Of a stretch of 64,000 bases of DNA, positions 17,871 through 30,291 are shown piece after piece. Position 1 is the first letter of the stretch. Each line of letters opens with the position of its first letter. A program made the translations under genes and the position numbers. The notes under the pieces were generated by a model. It was not told the origin of the DNA and searched no databases. It worked only from the letters and a program-made list of their open reading frames with translations. The DNA comes from Caenimonas koreensis DSM 17982 (GTDB lineage: Bacteria; Pseudomonadota; Gammaproteobacteria; Burkholderiales; Burkholderiaceae_C), in NCBI RefSeq assembly GCF_009646335.1, contig NZ_WJBU01000019.1, positions 1-64,000 of the forward strand, written 5' to 3'.

Positions 17871-18758
17871 TCAGCTCGATTGCTTGGCCCGCTGGTAACC
17901 AGCGTACAGCTTGTCGTAGATGGGGCCGGGCCGGCCGTTTCCAATGGGTTTGCCGTCGAGCTGCGTGACGGCAAGCAATTCCTTCGACGCGTTCGACAGC
18001 AGCACCTCATCGGCTGCGAAAACTTCGTCGCGCGAAATGCGGCGCAGCTCGAACTGCAGCCCCGCATCTGCGCACAGCTGTTCGAGCAGGCCGTAGCGGA
18101 TGCCTTCGAGCACCAGGTTGTCTTTCGGCGCGCCGAGCACGACACGGTCTTTGACGATCCACACGTTGGCCGAGGCACCCTCACTCAGGAAGCCATCGCG
18201 AAACATGATCGTCTCAGCGGCGCCCGCATCCACACTCATCTGGCGCGACATGACGGCGCCGAGCAGGCTCACGGCCTTGATATGCGCCTTCTTCCAGCGG
18301 AAGTCGTCGGCGGTGATGCACTTCACGCCGGCAGCGCGGTCTGCGGCCGGGGGCGGCGTGATCTTGTTGCTGGTTGCGAATACGGTGGGCTGAAGGCCCG
18401 GCACCATCGCGTGATCGCGCATGGCCACACCGCGCGTGACCTGGATGTACACCAGCTGGTCGGTGTCGGCTGCAGGTTTGTCCAGGGTCTTTGCGTAAGC
18501 CGTCACGAGATGGTCGACGACGTCGCGCCATTGCGTGGTGGTCATGGGGTTGGGAATGCGCAATTCAGTGAGGCTGCGCGCCAGCCGTGCCATGTGCTGC
18601 GCAAAACGAAATGGCTTGCCCGCATAAACCGGAACGACTTCGTAAACACCATCACCGAAGATGAACCCCCGGTCCATCACACTGATCTTGGCCTGGTCGA
18701 GCGTCGTGAAGGTCCCGTTCAGGTAGCAGGGCAGGGCAGGCAGTCCGTATTCGTTCAT
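17871..18758 (-). CDS. D-amino-acid transaminase family (class IV PLP aminotransferase)
   Basis: The 295-residue protein belongs to fold-type IV PLP transaminases. The start LPCYLNGTFTTLDQAKISVMDRGFIFGDGVYEVVPVYAGK matches D-alanine aminotransferases over several short blocks. The PLP lysine is in AHIKAVSLLGAVMSRQ, and the phosphate-binding segment is FLSEGASANVWIV. D-amino-acid use is more likely than branched-chain use, but sequence alone does not settle it. I chose ATG 18758; the frame extends 93 codons upstream through what looks like noncoding DNA. Its stop lies 2 bases before the DUF493 start. Confidence 0.9.
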   Translation of the reverse strand: MNEYGLPALPCYLNGTFTTLDQAKISVMDRGFIFGDGVYEVVPVYAGKPFRFAQHMARLARSLTELRIPNPMTTTQWRDVVDHLVTAYAKTLDKPAADTDQLVYIQVTRGVAMRDHAMVPGLQPTVFATSNKITPPPAADRAAGVKCITADDFRWKKAHIKAVSLLGAVMSRQMSVDAGAAETIMFRDGFLSEGASANVWIVKDRVVLGAPKDNLVLEGIRYGLLEQLCADAGLQFELRRISRDEVFAADEVLLSNASKELLAVTQLDGKPIGNGRPGPIYDKLYAGYQRAKQSS

Positions 18759-18878
18759 CGTCTTGAGAGGTGATCTGGAGGGGAGCCCCATTGTGCGGCG
18801 GGCATGGCCAGGCCCTGGCGAAAACCCATAGCCCGCCTCCAAGGTCGGGTACGCGTCAGGTTCAAAGGGGTTTCTACT

Positions 18879-18884
18879 TATAAT
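18879..18884 (+). promoter_or_regulatory. candidate promoter (-10) for the atp operon
   Basis: A consensus TATAAT lies 44 bases before the preferred atpI start in an AT-richer stretch (18871-18890). No convincing -35 hexamer is found at normal spacing, so support is the perfect -10 and its place. Confidence 0.5.
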
Positions 18885-18927
18885 CAATGGCTTTGTAGAA
18901 ATGTCAGGCAGCGAGGGTGGCAGTGCA

Positions 18928-19419
18928 ATGAAAACAATCGCCCCGCTTACCGATGAGGATGTTGATCGGGCGCCCCCGTTCAGGAAGTTAAGCGCCCAAG
19001 AGGCGAAGCTCCTGCGCGAACGCAATCCCCAGATCAAGCTCTGGAAGGTACTGGCAGGGCAGGTGGTGGTGGGAGCCCTTGTGGCGGTTGCTGCGTGGGG
19101 CTGGACGGGAAAACTGGAAGCGGGCGTTTCAGCTGCTTATGGCGCATTGGCCGTGGTCATTCCCGCGGCCATTTTTGCGCGGGGGCTGACTGGCCGGTTT
19201 GCTTCCTTGAATGCTGGAAGTGCGGCGGTCGCGTTCATGGTCTGGGAGATGGTCAAGTTGCTCTTGACTGTCGCAATGCTGGTCATGGCGCCGAAAGTGG
19301 TCGTAGGGTTGAGTTGGCCAGCTTTGCTTGCCGGCTTGATCCTCACAGTGAAAATTTATTGGGTGGTGATGCTGGCTCCGGCCAAGCGTGCCGCCCCGTC
19401 TGAAACAAGAGTCTCTTGA
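18928..19419 (+). CDS. atpI: ATP synthase subunit I
   Basis: The 163-residue protein has a charged N-terminus then four hydrophobic segments (about 48-66, 70-90, 100-120, 128-148), matching AtpI, a membrane chaperone that helps assemble the c-ring. Sequence conservation of AtpI is low, so position as first gene of the atp operon carries much of the call. ATG 18928 is preferred over ATG 18901 because GAGGGTGG (18913-18920) is well spaced for it. Confidence 0.88.
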   Translation: MKTIAPLTDEDVDRAPPFRKLSAQEAKLLRERNPQIKLWKVLAGQVVVGALVAVAAWGWTGKLEAGVSAAYGALAVVIPAAIFARGLTGRFASLNAGSAAVAFMVWEMVKLLLTVAMLVMAPKVVVGLSWPALLAGLILTVKIYWVVMLAPAKRAAPSETRVS

Positions 19420-19425
19420 ATAACG

Positions 19426-20596
<1,171 letters not shown>

Positions 20597-20667
20597 TTGG
20601 CGCGGCCTGACCGTCCCCTCTTCGTTTTTCCCCGTGAGCCATCGCCCCCGGGGGCAAGGATGAAAAA

Positions 20668-21138
20668 GTGAGTATTACCGGTACCCTGATCGTCCAGATG
20701 ATCGTGTTCATGATTCTGGTCGGATTCACGATGAAGTATGTCTGGCCGCCGATCGCCGCAGCGCTGGATGAGCGCGCGAAAAAGATCGCAGAAGGTCTTG
20801 CTGCCGCCGACAAGGCCAAGGCTGATCTTGCCGCAGCTGACAAGCGTGTCGAAGCAGAGCTTGCCAAGTCGCGCAACCAGGTGACGACACTGCTGGCGGA
20901 TGCCGAGCGTCGCGCACAGACCATCATCGAAGAAGCCAAGGCGCGCGCAACCGAAGAAGGCAGCAAGATCGTCGCTGCCGCAAGAGTCGAGGCCGAGCAG
21001 CAGACCGTCAAGGCGCGTGAAGCGCTTCGCGAACAGGTCGCCGCACTCGCCGTAAAGGGCGCCGAGCAGATCCTGCGCAAGGAAGTGAATGCGGGCGTGC
21101 ACGCCGATCTTCTGAACCGCCTGAAGACAGAGCTTTGA
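20668..21138 (+). CDS. atpF: F1Fo ATP synthase subunit b
   Basis: The 156-residue stator protein has one N-terminal membrane helix ([20 protein letters not shown]) and a long Ala/Lys/Glu-rich coiled coil (residues 35-150). Length matches E. coli b (156). It starts with GTG at 20668, 71 bp after atpE; the gap has a 12-bp GCCCCCGGGGGC palindrome just before the ribosome site, which could damp translation relative to subunit c. Confidence 0.96.
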   Translation: MSITGTLIVQMIVFMILVGFTMKYVWPPIAAALDERAKKIAEGLAAADKAKADLAAADKRVEAELAKSRNQVTTLLADAERRAQTIIEEAKARATEEGSKIVAAARVEAEQQTVKAREALREQVAALAVKGAEQILRKEVNAGVHADLLNRLKTEL

Positions 21139-21150
21139 AGGACAACAGGT

Positions 21151-21678
21151 ATGGCTGAACTTGCCACCATCGCTCGTCCTTATGCCGAGGCACTGTTCAA
21201 GTCGGTGCCGGATGCAGGTGCGGCCACCCAGTGGCTGGACGCGCTTGCTGCCGTTGCTGCGGACGCCCAGTTGCTTGCATTCGCTGCCAACCCGAAGGCG
21301 CAGGACCAGCAGGTGTTCGATGTCATGTCGGGCGCCATTGGAACGACGCTGCCGCCGGCGGGGCAGAACTTTCTGCGCGCCCTGATCGAGAATGGCCGCC
21401 TGCCCGCCTTGCCCGAAATCGCAGCCCAGTTCCGCGTGTTGAACAACTCGCGCAGCGGCACGTCGGATGCAGTGGTCTACAGCGCCTTCCCGATCGATGC
21501 GCAAGCGTTGAGCAGCGTGTCGGCTGCGCTCGAAAAGCGTTTTGGCCGCAAGCTGAACCTGACCGTGGAGCAGCAGCCTGAATTGATCGGCGGCGTTCGC
21601 GTCGTGGTCGGCGATGAGGTCCTGGACACGTCCGTCAAGGCCCGCCTGGAACAAATGAAAGTCGCGCTGACGGCCTGA
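21151..21678 (+). CDS. atpH: F1Fo ATP synthase subunit delta
   Basis: The 175-residue subunit links the stator b dimer to the top of F1. It has the family start [12 protein letters not shown] and the C-terminal [20 protein letters not shown]. Length matches the family (about 177). An AAGGACAACAGGT ribosome region precedes its ATG, 12 bases after atpF. Confidence 0.96.
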   Translation: MAELATIARPYAEALFKSVPDAGAATQWLDALAAVAADAQLLAFAANPKAQDQQVFDVMSGAIGTTLPPAGQNFLRALIENGRLPALPEIAAQFRVLNNSRSGTSDAVVYSAFPIDAQALSSVSAALEKRFGRKLNLTVEQQPELIGGVRVVVGDEVLDTSVKARLEQMKVALTA

Positions 21679-21717
21679 TGGCCGCACAGCCCTAACCCAA
21701 GAAAGAAGGAAAGAGTC

Positions 21718-23271
<1,554 letters not shown>

Positions 23272-23291
23272 GCCCAACCGAAGGAACAGTC

Positions 23292-24158
23292 GTGGCTGCA
23301 GGAAAAGAGATTCGGGGCAAGATCAAATCGGTGGAAAACACCAAGAAGATCACCAAGGCCATGGAAATGGTGGCCGCCTCCAAGATGCGCAAGGCGCAGG
23401 AGCGCATGCGCCACGCCCGCCCGTACAGCGACAAGATCCGCAACATCGCGGCCAATCTTGGCAAGGCGAATCCGGAGTACGTGCACCCGTTCATGAAAGT
23501 GAACGACGCCAAAGCCACCGGTTTCATCGTCGTCACGACGGACAAGGGTCTGTGTGGCGGCATGAACACCAACGTGTTGCGCGCCGTGACCACCAAGCTG
23601 AAAGAGGCGCAAGCTGCCGGCATGACGGCGCAAGCCGTCGCCATCGGCAACAAGGGCCTTGGCTTTCTCAACCGCATCGGTGCGCAAGTCGTGTCGCATG
23701 CCACCCAGCTGGGTGACACGCCTCACCTCGACAAGCTCATTGGCCCGGTCAAGGTGTTGCTCGACGCGTACGCTGAAGGCAAGGTCAACGCGGTTTACCT
23801 GTCGTACACCCGCTTCATCAACACGATGAAGCAGGAGCCCGTGATCGAGCAGTTGCTGCCGCTCAAGCAGGAAAACATCAAGGCTGACGAAGGCGCGCGT
23901 TCGTGGGACTACATCTATGAGCCCGACGCACAAGTCGTGATCGACGATGTCCTGCTGCGCTACGTCGAAGCACTGATCTACCAGGCCGTGGCCGAGAACA
24001 TGGCGTCCGAGCAGTCGGCGCGCATGGTGGCGATGAAGTCTGCCACCGACAACGCGGGCAACGTCATCGCCGAGCTGAAGCTGGTCTACAACAAGACCCG
24101 CCAGGCCGCCATCACCAAAGAGCTTTCCGAAATCGTGGCCGGGGCTGCAGCAGTCTGA
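23292..24158 (+). CDS. atpG: F1Fo ATP synthase subunit gamma
   Basis: The 288-residue central shaft subunit has the N-terminal coiled-coil start [21 protein letters not shown] and the C-terminal signature [15 protein letters not shown]. It starts with GTG at 23292 behind AAGGAACAGTC. Length matches the family (about 287). Confidence 0.97.
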   Translation: MAAGKEIRGKIKSVENTKKITKAMEMVAASKMRKAQERMRHARPYSDKIRNIAANLGKANPEYVHPFMKVNDAKATGFIVVTTDKGLCGGMNTNVLRAVTTKLKEAQAAGMTAQAVAIGNKGLGFLNRIGAQVVSHATQLGDTPHLDKLIGPVKVLLDAYAEGKVNAVYLSYTRFINTMKQEPVIEQLLPLKQENIKADEGARSWDYIYEPDAQVVIDDVLLRYVEALIYQAVAENMASEQSARMVAMKSATDNAGNVIAELKLVYNKTRQAAITKELSEIVAGAAAV

Positions 24159-25622
<1,464 letters not shown>

Positions 25623-25631
25623 AGAGGTTTT

Positions 25632-25687
25632 GCGTTGGGCGTGAAGCGTTCAGCGTGAACACCCGCTCAACGCCCAACGCTTAACGA
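25632..25687. repeat. inverted-repeat element inside the atp operon (copy 1)
   Basis: Between atpD and atpC, GCGTTGGGCGT (25632-25642) pairs with ACGCCCAACGC (25670-25680) around a 27-base loop. The right side continues TTAACG. The same heptamer-like vocabulary (GTTGGGCGTTGAGCG, CGCCCAACGCTTAACG) recurs at 33326-33415, so this is one copy of a dispersed palindromic repeat. It could fold in the mRNA and affect atpC expression. Confidence 0.75.
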
Positions 25688-25704
25688 AGACACCGAGGAA
25701 ATCC

Positions 25705-26133
25705 ATGGTTGATTCCACCCACACCATCCACGTTGACGTGGTCAGCGCCGAGGAGTCGATCTTCTCCGGCGAGGCTCGCTTCGTGGCGTTGCCCGGCGAG
25801 ACCGGCGAGCTGGGTATTTATCCCCGCCACACGCCGCTGATCACGCGCATCAGGCCCGGCTCGGTGCGCATTGAAAAGGCTGATGGCACCGAAGAGTTCG
25901 TTTTCGTCGCTGGCGGCATTCTTGAAGTGCAGCCGACGAGCGTCACCGTACTCTCCGACACCGCCATTCGCGGCAAGGACCTCGACGAAGAAAAGGCCAA
26001 CAGCGCCAAGGCTGCCGCCGAAGAGGCGCTGCGCAACGCCAAGGGCGAGCTCGATATTGCCAAGGCGCAATCTGAACTCGCCGTCATGGCTGCACAGATC
26101 GCAGCACTGCGCAAATACCGCCAGAAGCGATAA
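25705..26133 (+). CDS. atpC: F1Fo ATP synthase subunit epsilon
   Basis: The 142-residue subunit has the N-terminal beta sandwich ([30 protein letters not shown]) and the two-helix C-terminal domain ([18 protein letters not shown] onward) that can inhibit ATP hydrolysis. Length matches the family (about 139). A GAGGAAATCC ribosome site lies just after the inverted-repeat element. Confidence 0.97.
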   Translation: MVDSTHTIHVDVVSAEESIFSGEARFVALPGETGELGIYPRHTPLITRIRPGSVRIEKADGTEEFVFVAGGILEVQPTSVTVLSDTAIRGKDLDEEKANSAKAAAEEALRNAKGELDIAKAQSELAVMAAQIAALRKYRQKR

Positions 26134-26185
26134 CGCATAACGATGGGGCGCTGTACCGGCCCCTCACCTGTGGCTGCGTGCCTCG

Positions 26186-26210
26186 GCCCCGTCCCATGAC
26201 GGGGCTTTTT
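26186..26210 (+). terminator. rho-independent terminator of the atp operon
   Basis: An 8-bp perfect stem (26186-26193 with 26198-26205, GCCCCGTC/GACGGGGC), a CCAT loop and five T follow atpC by 52 bases. It ends just before the stop of the opposite-strand acetyltransferase gene. Confidence 0.92.
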
Positions 26211-26214
26211 CATT

Positions 26215-26976
26215 TCAGGCGGCCGGTTCCCAGTACGCGTAGGACCAGGCCACCGTGAACCCGCAACGCGCGTACAACTTCTGCGCTGTCTCGTTGTTGC
26301 GCTCGACCTGCAGCATCATTCGCTCATAGCCACGCTCCAGTGCGATACCCGCAAGCGTTGCAATGATTCGCGATGCGAGGCCGCGCCCCCGGTACGACTT
26401 GGCCGTGCGCATGCCGTGAATGCTCGCCCAGCCGTTCGACAGCGAAAGCACACCGCCCGCCACCACGCGGTTCGCGCCACCAGGCTCATCGTCCCGGACA
26501 CTGGCGTAGAGCGAATCTTTCGCCCGCCGCAACACCTGTACGCGGCTCGCACCATCGACCGGATCGAAGCCTTCGCCGAGGAAGACGCCGGCCCACTCGT
26601 CGTCCGCCGTCGTGCTCACCAGCGCATCACGGCGGCCGGAAATTCGCAGCACATCACGCGTCGCCGCCACCTGCATTTGCGTCGGTTTGCACTCGCGCAA
26701 ACCGCGCGAATCGAGCACGCGTCGGGCGCTGTCGAATGAATCAATCGACGGGATGCGAAAAATCGCAGGCATGCTGCGCGCAACGTAGCGAGCCGCAATT
26801 GCATCGATCGCGACTTCATCTGGAGCATCGTGGGAAATGGGCACAGCGCTCTTGGCTCGACCCACCGTGCTGCTGTCAAATCCGATCAACCAGCCGGGCA
26901 TCTCTTCGATCTCGGGCGGCGCAACAGCTGCAAGCACAGCGCGTTCGAGCGACTCGATCTCGGTCTGCGTCATCAT
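26215..26976 (-). CDS. GNAT-family N-acetyltransferase, two-domain
   Basis: The 253-residue protein has a C-terminal GNAT domain: SIHGMRTAKSYRGRGLASRII (motif A, acetyl-CoA binding) and NETAQKLYARCGFTVAWSYAYW (motif B). The N-terminal 110 residues look like a second, degenerate GNAT-like half, as in several FR47-like or mycothiol-synthase-type enzymes. Substrate is unknown. ATG 26976 is the first of two adjacent ATGs. It converges with atpC. Confidence 0.88.
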   Translation of the reverse strand: MMTQTEIESLERAVLAAVAPPEIEEMPGWLIGFDSSTVGRAKSAVPISHDAPDEVAIDAIAARYVARSMPAIFRIPSIDSFDSARRVLDSRGLRECKPTQMQVAATRDVLRISGRRDALVSTTADDEWAGVFLGEGFDPVDGASRVQVLRRAKDSLYASVRDDEPGGANRVVAGGVLSLSNGWASIHGMRTAKSYRGRGLASRIIATLAGIALERGYERMMLQVERNNETAQKLYARCGFTVAWSYAYWEPAA

Positions 26977-26980
26977 TGGC

Positions 26981-27499
26981 TCAGCCCAGGATGGGCTCGT
27001 CGGGCAATTCGTTCGGGTTCACATCACGGGACGCCGCCGGGAAGTGCTGCACGAGCAGCGCACTCACTTCCTCCAGCGCCTGCGTCAGCCCGTCTTCATA
27101 GCGCGCCTGGCGAAAGGCAGCCGGCATGCGACCAATGATCGCTTCCCACTGCGCATGCGGCACGCGCTCACTCAAGCCGCGGTCGGCCACGATTTCGATC
27201 GCGCGCTCGACCAGCAGCAGGTAAATCAATACGCCGTTGTTCTGCGCTGTGTCCCAGACGCGCAGCTTGCCGAACATCATCACGGCGCGCTCGCGCGGCG
27301 TCGCATCGCGCAATACATAGCTCGTGGGCAAGCTGCTTTCGACGTAGATGCGAATCTCGCCCGTGTGCCGCCTTTCGCTTGCAGCCACACGCTGGCCGAG
27401 CCGCTGCACCAGGTCAGCCGGAATGGCGCTGCGCGTGTTCGACTCATCGCGAAGCCGATGCCGCAACAAGCGCGCGATGCGGGAAGTGAACGTTGCCAT
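26981..27499 (-). CDS. TPM-domain protein (second of a pair)
   Basis: The 172-residue cytoplasmic-looking protein has a TPM fold pattern: GEIRIYVESSLPTSYVLRDA, ERAVMMFGKLRVWDTAQNNGVLIYLLLVER and RGLSERVPHAQWEAII. TPM domains occur in plant thylakoid phosphatase-like TLP18.3 and in bacterial membrane proteins linked to LemA. Start ATG 27499 shares its A with the TGA of the preceding gene; a longer frame is low-complexity shadow. It is the third gene of lemA-TPM-TPM. Confidence 0.88.
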   Translation of the reverse strand: MATFTSRIARLLRHRLRDESNTRSAIPADLVQRLGQRVAASERRHTGEIRIYVESSLPTSYVLRDATPRERAVMMFGKLRVWDTAQNNGVLIYLLLVERAIEIVADRGLSERVPHAQWEAIIGRMPAAFRQARYEDGLTQALEEVSALLVQHFPAASRDVNPNELPDEPILG

Positions 27500-28419
27500 C
27501 ACCAGTCCCCGGAGGCGCCGCCGCCCCCAAAATTGCCGCCGCCGCCCGAGCCGCCCCAACTGCTGCCGCCACCACCGCCGAAGCCGCCACCGCCGCTGCC
27601 ACCACCGAAGACGATCGGCACACCGCCCAGCCTGCTGCGGCCACGGCCGCCACCCGAGAAGATCGAGATCAGCAGCGCGATGAACGCCACACCGCACGCA
27701 ATCAAGAGACTCGACGTTACGAACAGCGCAATGGCACCAATGCCAGTTCCGGTCGCAAGCGAGCCGAGCGTGCGGCCGAAAATGCTCTTGAGCACCCCCG
27801 CGACCACTGGCACGAGCACAAAACCGAAGATCGCCAGCTCCATCCAGTCGAAGCCACCGCCACCACCGGAAGTACGCGCGCTGGACGACTGCTTGGGTTC
27901 AGGCAATTTCTCGCCGTCGATGCGTGCGATCAGCTGGTCCACCCCATCGCGCAGGCCCGCCGCGTAGTCGTCCTTCTTGAAGCTGGGCGTGATCGCCTCG
28001 TCGATGATGTTCTTCGCGGCGAGGTCGGGCACGGCGCCCTCCAGCGACTTGGCCACCTCGATGCGAATCTTGCGGTCGTTCTTTGCGACCACGATGAGCA
28101 CGCCGTCACCAATCGCCTTGCGCCCGATCTTCCATGTGTTCGCAACACGATTCGAATAACTGGTGATGTCTTCCGGCTGCGTGGTCGCAACCATCAACAC
28201 GGCGATCTGTGTGCCCTTGCGCTTTTCGTAGTCGAGCAGCTTGTCGTCCAGGCCCTTGAGCGCGATGGGGTCGAGCGTGCCCGATGAATCGATGACATGC
28301 GATGTCAGCTCAGGAACGGGTTGCACGCCCTGCGCGCCGGCAAAGCCGGCCACCACCAGCAGCGCGATGAAAATCCATCGCGCCACCCGATTGCGGGTCA
28401 ATCCCGCAAGCAAGGTCAT
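27499..28419 (-). CDS. YgcG-like TPM-domain membrane protein with Gly-rich tail
   Basis: The 306-residue protein has a signal or anchor at residues 13-30, a periplasmic TPM domain (VPELTSHVIDSSGTLDP through GLRDGVDQLIARI), membrane segments around residues 190-260 and an almost pure Gly/Ser/Trp tail ending GGGASGDW. This matches the YgcG/DUF3751-type family that accompanies LemA. It starts immediately after the lemA stop (TAA ATG) and overlaps the next TPM gene by one base. Function is unknown; a role in envelope protein quality has been proposed for the family. Confidence 0.9.
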   Translation of the reverse strand: MTLLAGLTRNRVARWIFIALLVVAGFAGAQGVQPVPELTSHVIDSSGTLDPIALKGLDDKLLDYEKRKGTQIAVLMVATTQPEDITSYSNRVANTWKIGRKAIGDGVLIVVAKNDRKIRIEVAKSLEGAVPDLAAKNIIDEAITPSFKKDDYAAGLRDGVDQLIARIDGEKLPEPKQSSSARTSGGGGGFDWMELAIFGFVLVPVVAGVLKSIFGRTLGSLATGTGIGAIALFVTSSLLIACGVAFIALLISIFSGGGRGRSRLGGVPIVFGGGSGGGGFGGGGGSSWGGSGGGGNFGGGGASGDW

Positions 28420-29025
28420 TTACTTCTTCGTGCCGAAGTCCACCGTGGGCGGCGTGGAAATCTGCGCCTCGTTCTGCACGGTGAACGTGGGCTTTGGCTG
28501 GTAGCCGAACACCATGCCCGTGAGGTTGCTCGGGAAGCTGCGAGCAAGCACGTTGTACGCCTGCACGGCTTCGATGTAGCGGTTGCGTGCAACGGTGATG
28601 CGGTTCTCGGTGCCTTCAAGTTGCACGCGCAAATCGCTGAAGCCCTTGTTTGCCTTCAGGTCGGGGTACTTTTCAACAGTGACCATCAGGCGGCTGAGTG
28701 CGCCCGACAGCTCGCCCTGCGCCTGCTGGAACTTCTGGAAAGCTTCCGGGTTGTTCAGCGTCTCCGGCGTGACCTGCATCGACGTTGCCTTCGCGCGTGC
28801 CTCGACCACCTTGGTCAGCGTTTCCTGCTCGAAGTTCGCCTCGCCCTTGACGGTGGCGACGATGTTCGGAATCAGGTCAGCGCGGCGCTGGTACTGGTTG
28901 AGCACTTCACTCCACGCGGACTTGCTCGCCTCATCGAGGCGCTGGAAGTCGTTGTAGCCGCAGCCAGAAAGCGACACGGCGGCCGCAAGAATCAAGAACC
29001 AGCGAATCGGAGACCAGCGCTTCAT
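28420..29025 (-). CDS. lemA: LemA-family lipoprotein
   Basis: The 201-residue protein starts with a lipoprotein signal (ILAAAVSLSGCGYND, lipobox LSGC, modified Cys near 22). The rest is helical with the LemA signature WSEVLNQYQRRADLIPNIVATVKG and ARNRYIEAVQAYNVLARSFPSNL. An ideal AGGAGGAA ribosome site fixes the start at ATG 29025, although the frame stays open upstream. It leads the operon lemA-TPM-TPM. LemA function is not established. Confidence 0.94.
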   Translation of the reverse strand: MKRWSPIRWFLILAAAVSLSGCGYNDFQRLDEASKSAWSEVLNQYQRRADLIPNIVATVKGEANFEQETLTKVVEARAKATSMQVTPETLNNPEAFQKFQQAQGELSGALSRLMVTVEKYPDLKANKGFSDLRVQLEGTENRITVARNRYIEAVQAYNVLARSFPSNLTGMVFGYQPKPTFTVQNEAQISTPPTVDFGTKK

Positions 29026-29072
29026 GTGTCGTTCCTCCTGAGAGGCGAAAAGTGTGAAGGTAGCATAGATGG

Positions 29073-29819
29073 ATGCCAGTCGAGCCCTTTCAAGTCCTCG
29101 GTGCCGCGCAACGTGAAGCGCCGCGTTTATCCCAACCCCGCCTGCTGATCGCAGGTGCCACTGGCATCCTCGGTACCGAAGTGCTTCGCCGCGTGTCGGG
29201 CCTGCATCGCTTTTCCAGCACACAGGTGCTCGCGCGCGAACCGATGCGTGCCGGCATCCGGGGCACCGATGCGTTGCTGGTCGATGACAAGCAGCCGCTG
29301 CCCGAATGGCCCGCACCCGCTGCAGACACAGGCCTCGTCATGTTCGACCCGCCGCGCCTCTTCAATGACCGCGAGCGCGCGCTATGGACGCCTCGCCCCG
29401 AGCAGTTCGTCGACGTCGCAACATGGATGCGCCGCGGTGGTGTGACGACGCTGGTGGTCGTGCTGCCGCATGACATCGGCCGGCTGCCCGCAGCACTCAA
29501 GCGCGGCCTGGCCACTTTGGATGAGCAATCGGTCTGCGCGCTCGGCTTCTCGCGGCTGGTCATCGTGCGCTCAGCGCGCCAGCCTTTGCGGGCAGCATCG
29601 CGCGGCTGGCTGCATGACGTCGCGGCCTGGATGCTGTCGGTCACCAAGTACATGGTGCCCAGCAGCCAGCAACCCGTACGTGCGGCGAAAGTCGCTGAGT
29701 TCGTTGCGGCTGTGATGGAGTTCGCGCCGCCCGGCATCCATGTCGCTTCGTCCGAGACGGTATGGCAGGCCGCGCAAACCGATGTACGCGGGGTGGTCCA
29801 GCGCTGGCTCGCGCCCTAG
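29073..29819 (+). CDS. NAD(P)-binding Rossmann-like protein, unknown function
   Basis: The 248-residue protein begins its fold with RLLIAGATGILGTEVLRRV, a GxxGxxG dinucleotide-binding motif of the atypical short-chain dehydrogenase type. Later segments include TTLVVVLPHDIG and a Lys in SVTKYMVPSS, but the usual YxxxK pair is not obvious. It may be a nucleotide-sugar epimerase-like or sensor protein. It is divergent from lemA, 47 bp apart, and followed 19 bp later by a DUF4440-like gene. Confidence 0.72.
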   Translation: MPVEPFQVLGAAQREAPRLSQPRLLIAGATGILGTEVLRRVSGLHRFSSTQVLAREPMRAGIRGTDALLVDDKQPLPEWPAPAADTGLVMFDPPRLFNDRERALWTPRPEQFVDVATWMRRGGVTTLVVVLPHDIGRLPAALKRGLATLDEQSVCALGFSRLVIVRSARQPLRAASRGWLHDVAAWMLSVTKYMVPSSQQPVRAAKVAEFVAAVMEFAPPGIHVASSETVWQAAQTDVRGVVQRWLAP

Positions 29820-29838
29820 AATCACCGCACACACACCC

Positions 29839-30291
29839 ATGCGCAAGAAAAGCAAGCTCCAGGCGGCTAACCTCGAAGGCCATCCCGACGATGTCGAGGC
29901 GGCGTTCTACGCGGCGCTGCAAAACGCCGACATCGACAAGCTGATGGCGTGCTGGGCCGACGAAGACGAAATCGTCTGCATTCATCCCGGCGGCCCGCGT
30001 GTGGTCGGCGCGATGGCGATTCGCGCAACCTTCGAGGCCATGTTCAGCAACGGCAGCATTCGCGCCTGGCCCGAGAACGCGCGCAAGACACAGGCGCTCG
30101 CCAGCGCCGTGCACAACGTGCTCGAACGCGTTGAAGTGCTCGGCCCCGATGGTCCGACGCAAGCGTGGGTCATCGCCACCAACGTGTACCACCGCACGGC
30201 GCAGGGTTGGCGCATGGTGGCGCATCACGCCAGCCCCGGCACCACCAGCGAGATCCAGGAAGTGTCCGGCGGCCCGCAAGTGCTGCACTGA
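29839..30291 (+). CDS. SnoaL/DUF4440-like protein (NTF2-like fold)
   Basis: The 150-residue protein reads as an NTF2-like cone fold: DVEAAFYAALQNADIDKLMACWADEDEI at the start and WVIATNVYHRTAQGWRMVAHH near the end. Such proteins include ketosteroid-isomerase-like enzymes and many of unknown role. I chose ATG 29839; a longer frame from 29740 overlaps the previous gene. Its TGA overlaps the next ATG by one base. Confidence 0.85.
   Translation: MRKKSKLQAANLEGHPDDVEAAFYAALQNADIDKLMACWADEDEIVCIHPGGPRVVGAMAIRATFEAMFSNGSIRAWPENARKTQALASAVHNVLERVEVLGPDGPTQAWVIATNVYHRTAQGWRMVAHHASPGTTSEIQEVSGGPQVLH

Noticed and set aside
27493..27660. GCC/CCG-rich tract that might be called a tandem repeat
   Set aside because: It is the coding sequence of the Gly-rich tail of the YgcG-like protein on the minus strand, not an independent repeat.
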